This document shows, piece by piece, positions 56,613 through 64,000 of a stretch of DNA of 64,000 nucleotides; position 1 is the stretch's first letter; every line of letters starts with the position of its first letter. The notes under the pieces are model-generated. The model was not told where the DNA came from. It worked only from the letters and a program-made list of their open reading frames with translations, and ran no database searches. This DNA comes from Verrucomicrobiota bacterium. GTDB taxonomy: Bacteria; Verrucomicrobiota; Verrucomicrobiia; Limisphaerales; JADLHS01. The position numbers and the translations under genes are program-made. The stretch is taken from NCBI GenBank assembly GCA_029573725.1, contig JAKQDQ010000093.1, positions 1 through 64,000 on the forward strand, given 5' to 3'.

Positions 56613-57122
56613 ATGAAAACCCAATCTCTGGAAACGCCGTGGTTCATCCTGGGCCTGCACCTGGGCCTGTGGTTCTTCATCATCCTGCTGGCGCTGCAAT
56701 GGCGCGGCGCGGCCCTGCCGTTCCACGATCGGGCGCAAGCGGTCGCATACTCGTCCCCCATTCCCCTGGCCGCCCTCCCCGCGCTGTTTGCCTCGGAAAC
56801 CTGGGCGCGCAACACCAACCCGGCCCCCCTGTTGGGCCCCTTTGCCACCCGCCATTTCATTCCCGTGACGCCGCCCGTCCCGCCACCCACCACCCGGAAA
56901 ATCGCCCTGGTTTACCAGGGATTCTACACCACGCCCAACGCCGAGAAGGTGTTCCTGGAATCGGACAAGCAATTGATGGTCTTTCCCATCGGCGGCCAGA
57001 TCGCCCCCACGCTTTTCGTCGCCGGCGCCACGCCGCGGGAATTGACGCTGACCAACACGGCCGCGCAAACTAACGTGCTGAAATTGAACACCGCCACCAC
57101 GCTGGAAGTGCCCATCAAATGA
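56613..57122 (+). CDS. Anchored small protein of the pilus/secretion operon
   Basis: 169 residues: one membrane helix (FILGLHLGLWFFIILLALQW), a Pro-rich linker (TPPVPPPTT) and a C-terminal beta domain (IALVYQGFYTTPNAEKVFLE, VFPIGGQIAPTLFVAGATPR). This recalls PilP or the HR domain of GspC, which couple the inner-membrane platform to the secretin. The homology is weak. It overlaps the ATPase gene start by four bases. Confidence 0.6.
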   Translation: MKTQSLETPWFILGLHLGLWFFIILLALQWRGAALPFHDRAQAVAYSSPIPLAALPALFASETWARNTNPAPLLGPFATRHFIPVTPPVPPPTTRKIALVYQGFYTTPNAEKVFLESDKQLMVFPIGGQIAPTLFVAGATPRELTLTNTAAQTNVLKLNTATTLEVPIK

Positions 57123-58879
57123 CCTCGCCTGAACCCGCCCAGGAAGTGGGCGATATTCTCCTGCAACAGGGACTGCTCAGCACCGCACAGTTGGAACAGG
57201 TGCGGCGGCGTCAACGCCGCTTGCGGCTGGCGCAGCACCGCGCGGTGGTGGATTTGAACTTCGTCTCCGAGGAACAGGCCTGGCGCGCGCTCGCCACGAT
57301 CAGCGGCCTGGAATTTGTGGCGGTCAACACCCTGAATCTGCCGCGCGCCACCTTGGAACTTGTTCCGATCAAGTTCCTCTTCCATTATCACATGCTGCCA
57401 ATCGGGATCGAGGATGGCGTCATCACCCTGGCCTTCAGTGAGCCGCCCCACCAGATGGAGGCAGGCAACCTGCAGTTGCTCCTGAATCGCCGCTTCAAAA
57501 TCGTCCTCGCCACCCCCAGCGCCATCCACGCAGTCATCAAAAAACACTTCGGCCTGGGCGCGGCCGTCATTCAAAAATTGCGCGAGGAGCGCGGCGGCGG
57601 CGACCTGGACCGGGAGATCGTTTTTGACGTTCCGGAACGGGAGGAGGATTCCGCGCTCGATGCCACCATCTCCGCTTTCGTGGACCAAATCCTGCAGGAG
57701 GCGTTACGGTTGCAGGCCACGGACATTCACCTCGAACCCTACGCCCATGCCGTTCGCCTCCGCTATCGTCTGGATGGAATTTTGGAAACCGTGCCCGTTC
57801 CGCCGGACATGCGGCACCTGCACGCCGCCGTCGTTTCCCGCCTGAAAATCATGGCCGGCCTGAACATCGCCGAAAAGCGGCTGCCGCAGGATGGACGCAT
57901 CGCCATGAAAACCGGTTCGGAAGAATACGATCTGCGCGTGTCCATCATGCCCACCAAGCACGGGGAGGCGGTGGCGTTGCGCCTGCTTGGGCGGCAGCAG
58001 TTGTTCCTGGACCTGAACCAGCTCGGCATGGAGCCCGACCAGGAGGCCCTCTTTGCGCAACTCACCAAATTGCCGCAGGGGCTGGTGTTGCTGACCGGCC
58101 CCACCGGCAGCGGCAAGACCACCACCCTCTACACTGCGCTGGCCCAGGCCAACGATGAAGGCCGCAAGATCATCACCTTCGAGGACCCCATTGAATACCA
58201 GCTCGAAGGCGTGGTGCAAATCCAGGTGCGCGAACAGATCGGACTCAGCTTCGCCACCGGCCTGCGTTCGGTGCTGCGGCACGATCCCGATGTGGTGCTG
58301 ATCGGAGAAATCCGGGATCCCGAAACCGCCGAAATCGCCGTGCGCGCCGCCCAGACAGGCCATCTGGTTTTCTCCACCCTGCACACCAACAACAGCATCG
58401 GCGCCGTGACGCGCTTCCTGGAAATGCGCATCGAACCCTACCTGGTGTCCTCCTCCCTGGTGTGCAGCGTTTCCCAGCGCCTGGCCCGGCGCATCTGCCG
58501 GCACTGCTCCGAGCCGGACCGCCACCTTCCCCCGGAGCTCCGCGAGGAAATGGCCGCCGCGCTGAAAATCCCCGCAAGCGAGGTGCAGGCGTTCCGCGGT
58601 CGCGGCTGCGTGGAATGTCACCAAAAAGGCTACCGGGGACGCGTGGCGATCTATGAGATGTTCCTGCTCAATGAAACCCTGGCGGACCTGATCCAACCCG
58701 GCGTCAAGACCGGGGAGCTGCGGGCCGCCGCGCGCCGCTTCGGCTGGCGCTCCCTGCGGGAAATGGGCTGGCTCAAGGTGCAACGCGGCCTCATCCCCGT
58801 GGCCGAACAGGAACGTTGGACGCACTCCCTCAACCCGGGAGGCGCCCCCGGCTCACCTTCCCTGGTCCCGGGGGAATAA
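57119..58879 (+). CDS. Type II/IV secretion ATPase (GspE/PilB family)
   Basis: 586 residues. The N-terminal MshEN-type domain is about 10-140. The ATPase core has Walker A LLTGPTGSGKTTTLYTALAQ (near 326), Asp box ITFEDPIEYQLEGVVQIQV, Walker B VVLIGEIRDPETAEIAVRAA (near 391), and His box AQTGHLVFSTLHTNNS. The zinc-type cysteines are in RICRHCSE and GCVECHQKGYRGRVAIYEMF. It powers assembly of the pilus or pseudopilus. No PilC/GspF platform or pilin gene is in the window. Confidence 0.94.
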   Translation: MTSPEPAQEVGDILLQQGLLSTAQLEQVRRRQRRLRLAQHRAVVDLNFVSEEQAWRALATISGLEFVAVNTLNLPRATLELVPIKFLFHYHMLPIGIEDGVITLAFSEPPHQMEAGNLQLLLNRRFKIVLATPSAIHAVIKKHFGLGAAVIQKLREERGGGDLDREIVFDVPEREEDSALDATISAFVDQILQEALRLQATDIHLEPYAHAVRLRYRLDGILETVPVPPDMRHLHAAVVSRLKIMAGLNIAEKRLPQDGRIAMKTGSEEYDLRVSIMPTKHGEAVALRLLGRQQLFLDLNQLGMEPDQEALFAQLTKLPQGLVLLTGPTGSGKTTTLYTALAQANDEGRKIITFEDPIEYQLEGVVQIQVREQIGLSFATGLRSVLRHDPDVVLIGEIRDPETAEIAVRAAQTGHLVFSTLHTNNSIGAVTRFLEMRIEPYLVSSSLVCSVSQRLARRICRHCSEPDRHLPPELREEMAAALKIPASEVQAFRGRGCVECHQKGYRGRVAIYEMFLLNETLADLIQPGVKTGELRAAARRFGWRSLREMGWLKVQRGLIPVAEQERWTHSLNPGGAPGSPSLVPGE

Positions 58880-58895
58880 GAGATGAAATTAACCG

Positions 58896-58923
58896 TTGCC
58901 CTCGCCGGTTTCCCTGCTAATCT
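58896..58923 (+). promoter_or_regulatory. Promoter of rpsB-tsf
   Basis: TTGCCC and TAATCT are 16 bases apart, about 145 bases before the rpsB start. The spacing is slightly short but both boxes are close to consensus. Confidence 0.5.
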
Positions 58924-59016
58924 GTGCGTCCCTTGCCCGTCAGTCCGGTGCGGGGGAGAAACGGTTCGCGCCGCTGTGGAGCGGAATGGATTGAACCATC
59001 GCAACATCTAAACCAA

Positions 59017-59049
59017 TCCCGAGTTTCGCGGGATGCCCTGTTCGCAGGG
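59017..59049 (+). promoter_or_regulatory. Tandem hairpins in the rpsB leader
   Basis: TCCCG-agtttcg-CGGGA (59017-59033) is followed two bases later by CCCTG-TTCG-CAGGG (59036-59049), a perfect stem with the very stable TTCG loop. Both end 17 bases before the rpsB start, next to the ribosome-binding AAAGGA. They could be part of an S2 autoregulatory site. Unverified. Confidence 0.45.
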
Positions 59050-59066
59050 TCTTAACCAAAGGAAAC

Positions 59067-59837
59067 ATGATCAGCATCGGCATCAAAGAATTGTTGGAAG
59101 CCGGCGTCCACTTCGGACACCAGACCAAGCGCTGGAACCCCAAGATGAAACCCTTCATCTTCGACGCGCGCAACGGCATCCACATCATCGACCTCAGCAA
59201 AACTGTGCAACAACTGGAAGCGGCCTGTGACTTCCTCGCCAAAACCGTTGCCAAGGGGAACAAGGTCATTTTCGTCGGCACGAAAAAGCAGGCCCAGCAG
59301 GCGGTAAAGGAAACCGCCCGCGAATCCGGTCAGCTCTTCGTCACCGAACGCTGGCTCGGCGGCACCCTCACCAATTTCCAGACCGTCAAGCGTTCGCTCG
59401 AACGGTTGAAGGAAATCGAAAAGATGGAGGCGGACGGCTCCATCAACAATTACGTCAAACAGGAACAGGCCGTCCTCCGGCGCGAAGCCGCGCGCCTCGT
59501 GAAATACTTTGACGGCATCCGCAGCCTGAACGGCAGCCCGGGCGCGTTGTTCGTCGTGGATACCAAGCGCGAACGCAATGCCGTCGCCGAAGCGCGCAAA
59601 CTGAAAATCCCCATCGTCGCCATCACCGACACGAACACGGATCCCGACCTGGTGGATTATCCGATCGCGGGCAACGACGACGCCATCCGTTCCGTGCGCA
59701 TCATCCTCGCCACCCTCGGGCAGGCCATCACCCGGGCCATGGCCGAGTATGAATCGAAGTCCCATCGCTCCCCGGCGGCGGACGAACCGGCCGCACCCGA
59801 ACCCGTACCGGCGCCCGAGGCGGCGCCGGCGGCCTGA
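59067..59837 (+). CDS. rpsB: 30S ribosomal protein S2
   Basis: 256 residues, beginning MISIGIKELLEAGVHFGHQT and including RWNPKMKPFIFDARNGIHII, FVGTKKQAQQAV, RWLGGTLTNFQTVKRSLERL, PDLVDYPIAGNDDAIRSVRI. A clear ribosome-binding site (AAAGGA) precedes the ATG. The C-terminal end is Pro/Ala/Glu-rich. tsf follows on the same strand after 108 bases, the usual order. Confidence 0.97.
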   Translation: MISIGIKELLEAGVHFGHQTKRWNPKMKPFIFDARNGIHIIDLSKTVQQLEAACDFLAKTVAKGNKVIFVGTKKQAQQAVKETARESGQLFVTERWLGGTLTNFQTVKRSLERLKEIEKMEADGSINNYVKQEQAVLRREAARLVKYFDGIRSLNGSPGALFVVDTKRERNAVAEARKLKIPIVAITDTNTDPDLVDYPIAGNDDAIRSVRIILATLGQAITRAMAEYESKSHRSPAADEPAAPEPVPAPEAAPAA

Positions 59838-59945
59838 ACCATTTCCGGGAGCGGCGGCGATGCAGCTGAAGAACATCGCCGCGGCCCCCGGCGGAGAACC
59901 CGTTCTCCAACCAGCAACTTTGAACCAACAACCAGCAACTTAACT

Positions 59946-60791
59946 ATGGCTGAAATTACTGCCGCCAGCGTCGCCAAACTTCGTCAAATGACCGGCGCCG
60001 GCATGATGGAATGCAAAAAAGCCCTCGTGGAAGCGGCGGGCGACCTGGACCGGGCGGTGGACTTCCTCCGCAAATCCGGTGCGGCCAGCGCGGCCAAAAA
60101 ATCTCTGCGCGACGCCCGCGAAGGCGTCATCGCCCAGCACATCACGCCCGACGGCAAATCCGGCGTCCTGGTCGAGGTGAACTGTGAAACCGACTTCGTT
60201 GCGCGCAACGAAAGCTTCATCGCCTTCTGCGAGGAAATCGCCAAAAAGATCACGGCCAATCCGGCGGCCGACCTCGAAGCCGACCGGCAGGCTGCCGTCA
60301 CCAAGATTGGCGAGAACATCAAAATCACACGGCACGCGCGCCTCGAAGTGTCCGGCAGCGGATTGATTGCCGCCTACATTCATACCGGAGGCAAAGTCGG
60401 CGTGCTGGTGGAAGTCGGCGCGGACAAATCCGAAACCGTCAATCGGAACGAGTTCAAGCAACTGGTGAAAGACATCACACTGCAAATCGCGGCGGGAAAT
60501 CCCCAGGCTGTCTCTCGCGAACAAGTCGCTCCGGAAGTGATTCAAAAGGAACGCGAAATCGCCGCGCAATCCGATCGCCTCAAGGGCAAACCAGCGCAGG
60601 CGCTCGAGAAGATTCTCGCCGGCATGCTCGAGAAGTTCTACCAAACCTACTGCCTCGTGGATCAGGGCTTCGTCAAACGCAATGGCGAAATCAGCGTCAA
60701 GGATCACGTGGCGGAAATTGCCAAACAACTCGGCGATACCATTGTCATCCGCCGCTTCGTCCGCTATCAGGTGGGCGAGGCCGCTGCCTGA
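59946..60791 (+). CDS. tsf: Elongation factor Ts
   Basis: Nucleotide exchange factor for EF-Tu. 281 residues with the N-terminal UBA-like motif VAKLRQMTGAGMMECKKAL, EAAGDLDRAVDFLRKSGAAS and the core VLVEVNCETDFVARNESFIA. It ends with the second half of the core domain (KPAQALEKILAGMLEKFYQT). It is co-transcribed with rpsB in most bacteria. Confidence 0.97.
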   Translation: MAEITAASVAKLRQMTGAGMMECKKALVEAAGDLDRAVDFLRKSGAASAAKKSLRDAREGVIAQHITPDGKSGVLVEVNCETDFVARNESFIAFCEEIAKKITANPAADLEADRQAAVTKIGENIKITRHARLEVSGSGLIAAYIHTGGKVGVLVEVGADKSETVNRNEFKQLVKDITLQIAAGNPQAVSREQVAPEVIQKEREIAAQSDRLKGKPAQALEKILAGMLEKFYQTYCLVDQGFVKRNGEISVKDHVAEIAKQLGDTIVIRRFVRYQVGEAAA

Positions 60792-61012
60792 TCACGCACC
60801 GTCCCGGTCTCCGCCGGGGCCGCACCCGGGCGGGCTGCCTACGGCGGAGGCAAATCAGGCCCTCCCGCGAACCGGCTGAGGATCTTGACGCCACCGGCGA
60901 CCTTTGCCGGTTGAACCCCGTTCGGCCAACGCCGTCCTTCGACGTCGTGCCCCTCCCCGCGAACCACGATTTCCAACATCCCCACTCAAGACGCCGCCCC
61001 GCGGTTGGGACG
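60792..61012. other. Intergenic, no gene recognised
   Basis: GC-rich spacer after tsf. It has small GC hairpins without a T-run, so no clear terminator is called. No gene is seen. Confidence 0.4.
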
Positions 61013-61168
61013 TCAGACAATCGGACGCGGGTTCATTTGCGCGCCGGAGACGGCGCAATTCGTGGCGCGGACACAATTCCGTAAACGTCTCCCCTCCGCG
61101 GAACGCACAAGGGACTTTGTCGCCCAGGCTGCGGCGGCCGCTTGCGCGATTTTTAAAAGCCCCCCCAT
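61013..61168 (-). CDS. Possible small protein coupled to the zinc-ribbon gene
   Basis: A 51-residue frame starts at the ATG at 61168 that overlaps the stop of the upstream gene as TGATG, the usual sign of translational coupling. It begins MGGLLKIAQAAAAAWATKS (an alanine-rich helix) and ends with NCAVSGAQMNPRPIV. No family is recognised. The sequence is short, so the evidence is weak. Confidence 0.3.
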   Translation of the reverse strand: MGGLLKIAQAAAAAWATKSLVRSAEGRRLRNCVRATNCAVSGAQMNPRPIV

Positions 61169-61521
61169 CACCATCCTTTGCTTTTCTTCCATCGCTCGTA
61201 CTGCTGAATGGTGCCATCCACAGTCGGAGGCGCAGCTGTCGGCCCTGAAGCCGCGGAGGCCCGTGAGGGAGCGCCCGGCACAATGTCCCTCCGGCAATGT
61301 TTGCAAACCCGGGCGTCCGGCTGCACCCATTCCGCGCAGAACGGGCACTTCCGCGATCTCATGTTCGGCCCCAACCAAATCACCATCCAGCCAATCGGAC
61401 CAAGCAGTGCGCCAAACAAAAATCCGGCCCCTGTGCGGCCCTTGTGCTTGCCAATGATGGAGCCGATCAAGCCGAGGATGGTGCTGCCGAACACTGGCAC
61501 GAGGTATTCCAAACTTTCCAT
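61168..61521 (-). CDS. Membrane protein with zinc-ribbon
   Basis: 117 residues. The first half is hydrophobic (LVPVFGSTILGLIGSIIGKH and GAGFLFGALLGPIGWMVIWL, two helices). Then comes a zinc ribbon of two CxxC pairs (KCPFC-AEW-V and CKHC) in RKCPFCAEWVQPDARVCKHC. The C-terminus is Pro/Ala-rich. Function unknown. Similar two-helix zinc-ribbon proteins are common in bacteria. A small frame overlaps its stop. Confidence 0.75.
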   Translation of the reverse strand: MESLEYLVPVFGSTILGLIGSIIGKHKGRTGAGFLFGALLGPIGWMVIWLGPNMRSRKCPFCAEWVQPDARVCKHCRRDIVPGAPSRASAASGPTAAPPTVDGTIQQYERWKKSKGW

Positions 61522-61616
61522 AAATCAAAATCCGCCGCGACTCCAAGTCCCTCCGGTTTTGTCGCCGCGCCCTGGTCCCGGAACGTCTTCCCGGCAACCG
61601 GATCGTCCGCCCGCGT

Positions 61617-62054
61617 TCATTCCCGCGCTGGCGTTGTCCGTTCCCGCCGTGCGGACTTCCACACTTGCCGAAACTCACTCCAAACCAGCATGGCCGCCAC
61701 GGCAACCGAACAGAAAGCCGTGATGCTCCAGCCCCACGACGGGGCGTCGTTGCCCAAAGGCGACGCGGCAAAACGACACAACCAGTACGCAAAGCAGACG
61801 GCGGCGGCAACCAGCGCACCCCCAAATCCACCAAGGGCCACAAGTTTCAAGCCGCGCTGTACGCCTGACGGCAGGCGACTAATCCCCAACGCGACCACCC
61901 CACCCCCGAGCGCCAGCAGCAGCACCAGCAACCCCTGACCCGGTTTGGCGGAAAAATAGGCGACTCCCTCGTTTGTGACGAAGAACTCATAAACGTCGTG
62001 AGCCATCAGGCCGCCGATGAGGCCCAGACCGAGAGTGAGCAGGAGACGACGCAT
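61617..62054 (-). CDS. Hypothetical four-helix membrane protein
   Basis: 145 residues with about four membrane helices: LLLTLGLGLIGGLMAHDVYE, QGLLVLLLALGGGVVALGIS, LVALGGFGGALVAAAVCFAY and SITAFCSVAVAAMLVWSEF. The C-terminus is basic. No family is recognised. It lies upstream of the zinc-ribbon gene on the same strand with a gap of about 95 bases, so they may be co-transcribed. Confidence 0.6.
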   Translation of the reverse strand: MRRLLLTLGLGLIGGLMAHDVYEFFVTNEGVAYFSAKPGQGLLVLLLALGGGVVALGISRLPSGVQRGLKLVALGGFGGALVAAAVCFAYWLCRFAASPLGNDAPSWGWSITAFCSVAVAAMLVWSEFRQVWKSARRERTTPARE

Positions 62055-62512
62055 GATGCTCGATCAGGTCCGGCCACCTTCCGGGGCCGGGCTCCGCAGG
62101 CCGCTGGTGGACGGGATTCGCTGGTGCATGAAAATCCCTGTACGCTTGAACGCCGGGCAAGGCAAGGGCTAATTTGGTCGCCCTTCACATCGGCCCCCCC
62201 GGATCATCCCCTCGCCCCCACCACGAAATCCCACCGCCTGACCGGCTGACGGCCGCCTTTGCAACGTCGGAGCAAACGACTGCCCCGATTCCGGCTCGAC
62301 AAAATTGAAGCATGTGCCATATAAGCGGCATGCGTCATGTCGGCGCTGGCAGCTCCGGTTGAGGTGGGGAAACGTGAGTCCCCCAGTCGGAGCGGCGGCG
62401 GGAACAGCGCACGGAGGCCGGACATGAATCACACCGGCGGCAAAGCGGGGACATCGCCGGATGCGTTCCCGCAAAACCGGACTGATCCGGCGGCCTCCAT
62501 CAAGGACACCTG
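62055..62512. other. Intergenic region before the amphi-Trp gene
   Basis: About 460 bases between divergent genes. It holds the promoter called at 62296-62325 (leader of about 185 bases) and no gene that can be supported. Confidence 0.5.
62296..62325 (+). promoter_or_regulatory. Sigma70-type promoter upstream of the amphi-Trp gene
   Basis: TCGACA and TATAAG, 18 bases apart; each box differs from consensus at one position. It points toward the gene at 62513. Confidence 0.5.
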
Positions 62513-62737
62513 ATGACAACAGATTGCAAGCGCGACATAGAGAAGGCTTATCCGAAAGCGGATTTTGTTAAAAAATTACGACGTCTGGCTGACGCCATCG
62601 AGAAGGGGGACCGCTTTGCCATACAAATCGCGGGCGAGAGAATCTTTGTTCCTGCCCACGCCGTCTGCAATATTGAGCATGAGCGATCCAGGAAAGCGGA
62701 AGAAATCGAGTTTCAAATCAAATGGTCCAGGGCGTGA
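62513..62737 (+). CDS. Amphi-Trp domain protein
   Basis: 74 residues. It matches the amphi-Trp pattern: DFVKKLRRLADAIEKGDRFA, IQIAGERIFVPAHAVCNIEH, EEIEFQIKW at the end. A ribosome-binding AAGGA lies 7 bases before the ATG. These small proteins occur singly in bacteria and archaea. Function unknown. Confidence 0.8.
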   Translation: MTTDCKRDIEKAYPKADFVKKLRRLADAIEKGDRFAIQIAGERIFVPAHAVCNIEHERSRKAEEIEFQIKWSRA

Positions 62738-63110
62738 GCGTAACGGCCCGCCCCGGGTTCTCCGCAGCGCTTTGACCGGAGGGAGCGGGGCGAGCGACGA
62801 ATTCCAGCCGGGCTTTGCCGTGCGCCAATCTTCGCCACCTGCAGCGGACGCGAGCTGACGAGGACCGCGCTGCCTCCCGGACACCTGTTCCGACGTCGCC
62901 GAAGTCATCCTTGGCGGCCGCGGGCAGCTGTCGGCGTTTTCCTCGGATAAGAACCTCACCGCGCGCCACTCGGCCACGTACGGGGAGCCGCGCGAATGGG
63001 TGCGCCATGCGCCGACGCGCCCGCCCGCGCGGGCGGAGCGGCGGAATCGGCTGGACAGCAGCCGGTGACGATGGAGATAGTACCCCTGCCGCGGCCGCAA
63101 CGAGCGGCGT
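62738..63110. other. Intergenic before the transporter gene
   Basis: About 370 bases. Open frames here have no recognisable family. No convincing promoter is picked out. Confidence 0.4.
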
Positions 63111-64000
63111 ATGAGCCAGACCCTCGCCACCAGCACTGCTGCCAACCGCGCCTTTCCGCCCGGACTGCACAACGCGTATTCCTTCTCCGCCTTCAACGCG
63201 CTCTCGTTCCAAATTGTGCTGGGGAGTCCGATGATTTTGTACGCGCAGACCCTTGAAGCAAGCGCCACGGTGCTGGGCATCATTGCGGGGATGATGCCGC
63301 TGCTGGTCATCTTTCAAATCCCCGCCGCCAGCCACATCAACCGCATTGGCTACCGGCGTTTTGTTCTGGCGGGCTGGGGCACGCGGGTGCTGTTCATCTT
63401 CGCCATGGCGCTCGTGCCGTTGACCAGCGGATTTCTCAACGTTGCCAACCGTCTCGCACTGCTGTTGGCGCTGCTGTTTTGCTTCAACCTGTCGCGCGGC
63501 ATTTCCAGTTGCGCCTGGCTGCCGTGGATTGCGCAGCTCGTGCCGGCGGAAGGACGCGGCCGCTACCTCGCCCGCGATGCGGCGGTGCAGAATCTGGCCA
63601 GCTTCGTCACCTTCCTGGTGGCGGCGGTAACGCTCTCGGGCAATACGCGGTCGTGGCAGTTTGGCGTGCTGTTCGCCTTCAGCGCCTGCATGGGGGCCAT
63701 CAGCCTGATTTTCCTCAAGCGGATTCCCGACGTGCCCATCACCGAACCGCCCGGGACCGCGCGCACGGCCGTTCCGTGGCTGGCCATGATTCGATACGCG
63801 CCCTTCAAAAAACTGCTCGCGGTCGCGGTGGGCTGGTCGGTGGCCTATGGGGGCATCAACGCGTTCACCGTGGCGTTTTTGAAAGCCGACGATGTTTTAT
63901 CGGAAGGCCAGATTTTGCTGATCAGTTCGGTGGCCTTTCTCGGTGGGGTAAGCAGTTTGTGGCTGCTCGGCTCACGTTTCGACCGCGTGGGCAGCAAACC
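63111..64000 (+). CDS. Major facilitator superfamily transporter, 5' part
   Basis: The ATG at 63111 opens a membrane protein that runs off the right edge (296 codons seen). Membrane helices are regular: SFQIVLGSPMILYAQTLEAS, TVLGIIAGMMPLLVIFQIPA, LALLLALLFCFNLSRGISSC, NLASFVTFLVAAVTLSG and FGVLFAFSACMGAISLIFL. The loop between helices 2 and 3 has SHINRIGYRRFVLAGW, the family position of the G-x-x-x-D-R-x-G-R-R motif. Substrate cannot be told. Confidence 0.85.
   Translation, partial: MSQTLATSTAANRAFPPGLHNAYSFSAFNALSFQIVLGSPMILYAQTLEASATVLGIIAGMMPLLVIFQIPAASHINRIGYRRFVLAGWGTRVLFIFAMALVPLTSGFLNVANRLALLLALLFCFNLSRGISSCAWLPWIAQLVPAEGRGRYLARDAAVQNLASFVTFLVAAVTLSGNTRSWQFGVLFAFSACMGAISLIFLKRIPDVPITEPPGTARTAVPWLAMIRYAPFKKLLAVAVGWSVAYGGINAFTVAFLKADDVLSEGQILLISSVAFLGGVSSLWLLGSRFDRVGSK

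Overview
The window looks like a piece of chromosome from a free-living member of the Verrucomicrobiota, probably the Pedosphaera/Limisphaera group. Four things suggest this: GC-rich coding throughout; an ECF sigma factor with a membrane anchor and a carboxypeptidase-regulatory-like tail; a coiled-coil protein ending in the pilin-like module common in that group; and secreted or lipoprotein genes of the kinds seen there (GH140-like hydrolase, tail-fibre/propeller protein, the COG3014-LpoB-YcfL set). The phylum is inferred from protein features only. No rRNA gene is present. One tRNA gene (His) is visible.

Left edge to 13.9 kb is the most plastic part. A transposase gene runs off the left end. 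Next to it lies a relic of the thrS 3' end, then a low-GC transmembrane ECF sigma gene, then intact thrS carrying an unusual in-frame insertion. Further on are a coiled-coil/pilin-tail protein, tRNA-His, a GH140-like hydrolase, a decayed IS5-type transposase, an M29 aminopeptidase, a secreted seven-bladed propeller protein, a decayed IS110-type transposase, two palindromic repeats, and an attC-like hairpin in front of an orphan membrane protein that resembles an integron cassette.

14.2-31.4 kb is mostly housekeeping: mazG and proB; a sugar-hydrolase-like secreted protein; yihY-ald as an overlapping pair; a glycine-zipper protein followed by LpoB-like, COG3014-like and YcfL-like lipoproteins (cell-wall synthesis activation); pyrH and mutM; an RRM RNA-binding protein with a structured leader and a clear terminator; an M20 peptidase; a GNAT; a family-4 uracil-DNA glycosylase; and Ppx/GppA.

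31.4-51.8 kb holds a DUF192 lipoprotein, AMP nucleosidase, a P1B-4 metal-exporting ATPase, a Tat-type FAD oxidoreductase, a GIY-YIG-like protein, mntH with a universal stress protein, uppP, a LysM protein, an RMD1/DUF155-like membrane protein, a DUF255 thioredoxin-fold protein, an overlapping CPBP-thiL-tsaE-tsaB operon, DedA, two small membrane proteins, a PerM/AI-2E-type transporter and proC.

52-61 kb contains a compact type IV pilus/type II secretion operon (secretin lipoprotein, PilM-PilN fusion, PilO-like, a small anchored protein, PilB/GspE ATPase) with its genes overlapping or nearly so, and then rpsB-tsf with its own promoter and hairpin-rich leader. The right end has small hypothetical genes, an amphi-Trp domain protein behind a good promoter, and the 5' part of an MFS transporter that runs off the window. 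Positions of starts, promoters and hairpins were read by eye. No database search or folding program was run.
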